Assembly: GCA_016880375.1 (NCBI GenBank)
Contig: JAEHDO010000227.1
Location: forward strand, 1 to 9,099
DNA from: Betaproteobacteria bacterium
Lineage (GTDB): Bacteria; Pseudomonadota; Gammaproteobacteria; Burkholderiales; Rhodocyclaceae
Reading direction: 5' to 3'
Length of the DNA: 9,099 nucleotides
Shown here: piece by piece, positions 5,776 to 9,099 of the stretch
How positions within the stretch are numbered: position 1 is the stretch's first letter
Layout: every line of letters starts with the position of its first letter
Position numbers and translations under genes: made by a program
Notes under the pieces: generated by a model
Database searches by the model: none
What the model was told of the DNA's origin: nothing
The model's input: only the letters and a program-made list of their open reading frames with translations

Positions 5776-6633
5776 TCAGGCGGCGTGTGCCAGCATCCCC
5801 TTCATTCTTTGCATGGCCTTGGCCTCGATCTGGCGAATCCGTTCCGCGGAGACGCCGTACTCCTCGGCCAGTTCGTGCAGCGTTGCCGCGTCACCCTCGG
5901 CCAGCCAGCGCCGCTCGATGATGCGGCGGCTGCGCGCATCGAGATTCGCCAGCGCCTGCTTCAGACCTTCGTCCTGCAGGCGTTCCATTTCGCGGTTGGC
6001 CAGTGCTTCGGAGGGCTCTTCGGCCGGATCGGCCAGGTAGGCGATGGGCGCGAAGGACTCATCATCGTCCTCGGCGCCGCCCTCCATGGCGATGTCGCGG
6101 CCGGTCAGGCGCGTTTCCATCTCGCGCACTTCCTCCGGCTTTACGCCGAGCTGCTTCGCCATGGCGCCGACTTCCATGCCGCTCATGGTGTTCAGGCCCT
6201 GCTTGAGGCTCCGCAGGTTGAAGAACAGCTTCCGTTGTGCCTTGGTGGTGGCGATCTTCACCAGCCGCCAGTTGCGCAGGATGTATTCATGGATTTCCGC
6301 CTTGATCCAGTGGATGGCGAAGGACACCAGCCTGACGCCCCGCTCGGGATCGTAGCGCTTGACCGCCTTCATGAGGCCAACGTTGCCTTCCTGGATCAGG
6401 TCGGCGTGGGGCAGGCCGTAGCCCAGATAGCCACGCGCCACCGACACCACCAGACGCAGATGCGAAAGCACCAATCCGCGCGCTGCTTCGATGTCGTCAT
6501 CCCGGCGGAACCGCCGCGCCAAATCCAATTCTTCCGCTTCACTAAGAAGAGGGAAGCGATTGGCGGCCTGGATATAACTTTCCAGGTTGCCGAGGGCAAC
6601 GGGTACAGCGGGCAGATTCAAGACATGCGTCAT
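5776..6633 (-). CDS. rpoH: Heat-shock sigma factor RpoH (sigma-32)
   Basis: Alternative sigma factor directing RNA polymerase to heat-shock promoters. From the chosen ATG it has 285 residues, normal for RpoH. Region 2 includes DLIQEGNVGLMKAVKRYDP (78-96), the core-binding and promoter-melting part. The diagnostic RpoH box QRKLFFNLR (133-141) separates it from RpoD and RpoS, and the region 4 helix-turn-helix is TLHELAEEYGVSAERIRQIE (251-270). The frame is open to a TTG at 6642, but AGGAGG (6643-6648) abuts that codon, while the ATG at 6633 has ideal 9-base spacing and is therefore the start. A perfect CIRCE operator lies 24 bases upstream, so HrcA control of this gene is predicted. It follows ftsX by about 100 bp on the same strand, an arrangement shared with E. 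coli. Confidence 0.98.
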   Translation of the reverse strand: MTHVLNLPAVPVALGNLESYIQAANRFPLLSEAEELDLARRFRRDDDIEAARGLVLSHLRLVVSVARGYLGYGLPHADLIQEGNVGLMKAVKRYDPERGVRLVSFAIHWIKAEIHEYILRNWRLVKIATTKAQRKLFFNLRSLKQGLNTMSGMEVGAMAKQLGVKPEEVREMETRLTGRDIAMEGGAEDDDESFAPIAYLADPAEEPSEALANREMERLQDEGLKQALANLDARSRRIIERRWLAEGDAATLHELAEEYGVSAERIRQIEAKAMQRMKGMLAHAA

Positions 6634-6642
6634 AGGATTCAA

Positions 6643-6648
6643 CCTCCT
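6643..6648 (-). promoter_or_regulatory. Ribosome binding site of rpoH
   Basis: AGGAGG on the - strand, nine bases before the ATG at 6633. It decides between the ATG and the TTG at 6642, which has no room for a binding site. Confidence 0.9.
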
Positions 6649-6654
6649 GAATAC

Positions 6655-6684
6655 ATTTTAGCACTCCAGTAAATAGAGTGCTAA
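6655..6684 (-). promoter_or_regulatory. Candidate sigma-70 promoter of rpoH overlapping CIRCE
   Basis: On the - strand TTAGCA (6679-6684; four of six matches to TTGACA) and TAAAAT (6655-6660; five of six to TATAAT) are 18 bases apart. This places the CIRCE operator across the whole core promoter. The implied start near 6648 would leave a leader of only about 15 bases beginning at the ribosome binding site, which is tight, so the real promoter may lie elsewhere. I found no clear sigma-32 type promoter in this gap. Confidence 0.35.
6658..6684. promoter_or_regulatory. CIRCE operator (HrcA binding site) upstream of rpoH
   Basis: TTAGCACTC (6658-6666), nine bases, then GAGTGCTAA (6676-6684). This matches the CIRCE consensus TTAGCACTC-N9-GAGTGCTAA at all 18 arm positions with the exact spacer length. 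CIRCE is the binding site of the repressor HrcA, which needs GroE to stay active and normally controls groESL or dnaK operons. It is the only CIRCE-like site I noticed in the window. It lies between ftsX and rpoH, 24 bases from the rpoH ATG, so rpoH is the evident target. Confidence 0.95.
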
Positions 6685-6735
6685 TCGAGGGGGAAGTTCC
6701 CTTGGAAGGTTGCTTCTAACTTGTTGTTTTGTAAA

Positions 6736-7632
6736 TCAGTCCTGCAGATGGCGGGAAAGCGAAAGCCAGGCGCCGGCCCAGCCGAGCAGGGCGGCCAGGC
6801 CGAAGAGCAGGGCGGAATCGGCAAGGGGCAGGATGTGCAGCGAAAACTCGATGCCGTAGAGGGAAGCCAGTTCCGCAACCGGGCCGCGCAGCAGGAGAGT
6901 GGCGATGAGAACGGTGCCCCAGGCCACCAGGCCGCCGGCCAATCCCTGCAGGGCACCGAAATAATAGAACGGTCGGCGGATGAAGGCGTCGGTGGCGCCG
7001 AGCAGGCGGCTCACTTCGATCTCCTCCTGCTGCGTCAGGATCTGCAGGCGGATGGTGTTGAATGTGACGGCCACCAGGGCTACGCCGAGCACTACCGCCA
7101 GCAGGGTGACTGCCAGCCGGGCTAGCCGGAGCAGGGCATCGAGTTTGCTTACCCAGGCGGAATCCAGCTGCACGTGCTCGACGCGCGGGTATTTCGCGAA
7201 CTCGGCGCGCATCGCCTCCAGTGCCGCAGGCGACTCGTTGCGCGGCACCACGACGAAAGCGTCGGGGAAGGGGTTGCGCGGCAGGCTCTCGATCACTTCG
7301 CCGAGCCCCTCGCTTTCCTTGAACCGGCGCAGGGTTTCCTCGCGCGGCACCATGCGCACCTCGCGCGTCTGCGGATGCTTTCTCAGCAGCGACTCGATCT
7401 CGGCGACCTCCTTTTTTGCCGCGTCGAGCGCCATGAATACGGAGATCTGCGGCGTGGCGGCGACGCGCTGCGCCAGGCGCAGGAAATTGGCGAGCAGCAT
7501 CTCTCCGCCGGCGGGCAGACCCAGCGCGATGCCGAGGACCAGTGCGCCGAGCAGGGTGTTGAGCGGTGTGGCAGAAAGCCGGCGGAATGCCTGCGCCGCT
7601 GCCTGACGGTGATGCAGCAGCCAGCCCTTCAT
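6736..7632 (-). CDS. ftsX: Cell division protein FtsX (ABC transporter-like permease subunit)
   Basis: Membrane partner of FtsE. The FtsEX complex is recruited to the septum and, in the known systems, activates peptidoglycan hydrolases through the periplasmic domain of FtsX. The 298 residues show a cytoplasmic N-terminus with RRLSATPLNTLLG, a first helix (about 25-48), a periplasmic domain (about 50-165) containing PQISVFMALDA and LPRNPFPDAFVV, and three further helices (about 168-190, 222-247, 268-290). The block FNTIRLQILTQQEEIEV (191-207) followed by RLLGATDAFIRRPF is characteristic of the family. The start overlaps the ftsE stop by 4 bp, and GGGAG is nine bases ahead. No terminator is evident between its stop and the rpoH control region. 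Confidence 0.97.
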   Translation of the reverse strand: MKGWLLHHRQAAAQAFRRLSATPLNTLLGALVLGIALGLPAGGEMLLANFLRLAQRVAATPQISVFMALDAAKKEVAEIESLLRKHPQTREVRMVPREETLRRFKESEGLGEVIESLPRNPFPDAFVVVPRNESPAALEAMRAEFAKYPRVEHVQLDSAWVSKLDALLRLARLAVTLLAVVLGVALVAVTFNTIRLQILTQQEEIEVSRLLGATDAFIRRPFYYFGALQGLAGGLVAWGTVLIATLLLRGPVAELASLYGIEFSLHILPLADSALLFGLAALLGWAGAWLSLSRHLQD

Positions 7633-8282
7633 GGCAGCAATCTCCCATGGGAAAGCGTGATGCGCCGGGTCATGAAGGGTGCGAACAGCGCCTCGTGGTG
7701 GGTTGCCACCAGCACCGTGACGCCGACCTGGTTGAAGGCATGGAACATGGCGGCGATGCCGCGCGCGGTGTCGTCGTCAAGATGGGCGGTCGGTTCGTCG
7801 GCGATGAGGATCGCGGGCCTAGCCACCACGGCGCGGGCGATGGCCAGGCGCTGCTGCTCGCCGCCGGAGAGCGCCACCGGCATCGCCTTCTCGCGGTCGA
7901 GCAGGCCGACCTTGTCGAGGGCGGCGCGCACGCGCCGGCCGGCGTCGCGCGTGGCCACACCGGCGATGGCCAGAGGCAGCATGACGTTGTCGAAGGCGCT
8001 GCGGTCGTAGAGCAGCTTCTGGTCCTGGAAGATCATGCCGAGGTTGCGGCGCAGATACGGCACGGCGGCGCGCTTGAGTGCGGCGACATTCTGGCCGTTT
8101 ACGATGACCGAACCCTGCGTCGGCCGCTCGATGGCGGGGATCAGCTTGAGCAACGTGCTCTTGCCGGCACCGGAGTGGCCGGAGAGGATAACCATCTCGC
8201 CGGACTCGACGGTGAAAGTCAGTTCCCCCAGGGCGGCGATGCCGCCCGGGTAGCGCTTGCTGACCTGATCGAAACTGATCAT
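7629..8282 (-). CDS. ftsE: Cell division ATP-binding protein FtsE
   Basis: Cytoplasmic ATPase of the FtsEX complex, which couples ATP hydrolysis to activation of septal cell-wall hydrolysis. At 217 residues it is full length. All ABC motifs are intact: Walker A GHSGAGKST (35-43), Q-loop Q86 in IFQDQKLL, signature LSGGEQQ (139-145), Walker B ILIADEP (158-164) with the catalytic E163, the D-loop HLDD (167-170) and the H-loop H195. The frame is open for about 150 more codons upstream, but that stretch is the antisense-free shadow of ftsY. The ATG at 8282 begins exactly at the family N-terminus (MISFDQVSKRYPGG) and overlaps the ftsY stop as ATGA. Confidence 0.97.
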   Translation of the reverse strand: MISFDQVSKRYPGGIAALGELTFTVESGEMVILSGHSGAGKSTLLKLIPAIERPTQGSVIVNGQNVAALKRAAVPYLRRNLGMIFQDQKLLYDRSAFDNVMLPLAIAGVATRDAGRRVRAALDKVGLLDREKAMPVALSGGEQQRLAIARAVVARPAILIADEPTAHLDDDTARGIAAMFHAFNQVGVTVLVATHHEALFAPFMTRRITLSHGRLLP

Positions 8283-9099
8283 GCCTTGCTGAAGAGCGCG
8301 TCGACGAATTCGCGCGCCGAGAAAGGCTGGAGGTCGTCGATGCCTTCGCCGACGCCGATGAAGCGCAAAGGCTTCGGTTGCTGCCGTGCGATGGCGGCGA
8401 TGACGCCGCCCTTGGCGGTGCCGTCCAGCTTGGTGACGACGAGGCCGGTGATGCCGATGGCCGCATCGAAGGCCTTGACCTGCGCGAGTGCGTTCTGGCC
8501 GATGTTGGCGTCCAGCACCAGCAGCACCTCGTGCGGCGCGGTCGGTTCGGCCTTGGCGATGACGCGCCTGACCTTGGCGATTTCCTCCATCAGGTGCAGC
8601 TGGGTCGGCAGCCGTCCGGCGGTGTCGGCCAGCACCACGTCGATGCCGCGCGCCTTGGCGGCATTCACGGCGTCGAAGATGACGGCGGCCGCGTCGCCCG
8701 ATTCCTGGGCGATGACGGCAATGCCGTTCCTTTCCCCCCACACCGCCAGCTGTTCGCGCGCGGCGGCGCGGAAGGTGTCGCCGGCGGCGAGCAGGACGGA
8801 CCGGCCCTGCGCCTGAAAGTGCTTTGCGAGCTTGCCGATGGAGGTCGTCTTGCCTGAGCCGTTCACGCCGGCGATCATGATGATGAAGGGCTGGTGCGCG
8901 GAGAGGTCGAGCGGCTGCTCCAGCGGCGCGAGCAATTTCAGCAGGATGTCGCTCAGCGCGTGCTGCAGCTGTTCGCCCGTTTCCAGCTTCTCGCGCCTGA
9001 CGGCGGATTTCAGCTCGTCGAGCAGGTATTGCGTTGCCTCGACGCCGACGTCGGCCATGAGCAGGGTGGTTTCCAGCTCCTCCAGCATTTCCTCGTCGA
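8279..9099 (-). CDS. ftsY: Signal recognition particle receptor FtsY (5' end lies beyond the window)
   Basis: SRP-type GTPase that receives ribosome-nascent chain complexes at the membrane for co-translational insertion. The frame is open through the right edge, reading DEEMLEELETTLL there, so the N-terminal region, including any acidic A domain, is not seen. Counting from the methionine at 9088, the helical N domain (about 1-55) is followed by the G domain: GVNGSGKTT (74-82), DTFRAAAREQL (104-114), DTAGRL (155-160), TKLDGTAKGG (219-228), and the C-terminal GVGEGIDDLQPFSAREFVDALF (given here as positions 245-266, ending the NG core). The stop overlaps the ftsE start by 4 bp. The internal methionine at 9088 is not the true start. 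Confidence 0.97.
   Translation of the reverse strand, partial: DEEMLEELETTLLMADVGVEATQYLLDELKSAVRREKLETGEQLQHALSDILLKLLAPLEQPLDLSAHQPFIIMIAGVNGSGKTTSIGKLAKHFQAQGRSVLLAAGDTFRAAAREQLAVWGERNGIAVIAQESGDAAAVIFDAVNAAKARGIDVVLADTAGRLPTQLHLMEEIAKVRRVIAKAEPTAPHEVLLVLDANIGQNALAQVKAFDAAIGITGLVVTKLDGTAKGGVIAAIARQQPKPLRFIGVGEGIDDLQPFSAREFVDALFSKA

Noticed and set aside
6634..6642. TTG at 6642 as the rpoH start
   Set aside because: The AGGAGG site directly abuts this codon, leaving no spacing, whereas the ATG at 6633 has nine bases.
5758..6672. Open + strand frame of about 304 codons opposite rpoH
   Set aside because: It is fully antisense to rpoH, runs through the terminator and the CIRCE site, and shows no recognisable domain.
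6691..6701. Palindrome GGGAAGTTCCC between ftsX and CIRCE
   Set aside because: The arms are only 5 bp with a single central base, so it cannot form a hairpin terminator, and it matches no known operator.
8283..8741. N-terminal extension of the ftsE frame by about 150 codons
   Set aside because: The extension is an out-of-frame reading of ftsY with repetitive Arg/Gly/His composition. FtsE homology begins exactly at the ATG at 8282.
7566..8816. Open + strand frame of about 416 codons opposite ftsX, ftsE and ftsY
   Set aside because: It lies antisense to three well-supported conserved genes, has a low-complexity Gly/Ala/Arg/His composition typical of GC-rich antisense frames, and matches no family.

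Overview
This window is an ordinary chromosomal stretch from a GC-rich proteobacterium, most likely a betaproteobacterium (perhaps Rhodocyclales-like). The assignment rests on family recognition and gene order, because no rRNA or other taxonomic marker is present. Every long gene-sized stretch is explained by a recognisable family. I see no mobile element, CRISPR array, tRNA or phage gene.

The left two thirds (1-5710) is an aa3-type cytochrome c oxidase structural and assembly locus, nearly all on the + strand. In order it holds the 3' part of ctaD (subunit I), a 35-residue membrane microprotein, ctaG/cox11 (CuB insertion), a DUF2970 membrane protein and ctaE (subunit III). The first four are chained by 4-bp ATGA overlaps; ctaE has its own strong ribosome binding site and a strong terminator. 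A small two-helix DUF2909-type protein then lies on the - strand, followed by SURF1, a SCO-like thioredoxin-fold protein lacking the usual copper histidine, ctaB (heme O synthase) and a canonical SCO lipoprotein. Together these supply copper (CtaG, SCO), heme (CtaB, SURF1) and two core subunits. The heme A synthase gene (ctaA/cox15), which commonly sits just before ctaB in related loci, is absent here. In its place is a 97-bp spacer with inverted repeats.

The right third (5776-9099) is on the - strand and reads ftsY - ftsE - ftsX - rpoH. The three fts genes are coupled by ATGA overlaps: the signal recognition particle receptor, and the ABC-type FtsEX complex that controls septal peptidoglycan hydrolysis. 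The same cluster borders rpoH in Escherichia coli. A strong bidirectional terminator separates sco1 from rpoH.

The most informative non-coding signal is a perfect CIRCE operator (TTAGCACTC-N9-GAGTGCTAA, 6658-6684) directly upstream of rpoH. It predicts that the HrcA repressor controls the gene for the heat-shock sigma factor, stacking the two classical heat-shock systems in one hierarchy. No wholly new system is evident. The items most worth a second look are the CIRCE site, the histidine-less SCO paralogue, the missing ctaA and the ctaB leader.
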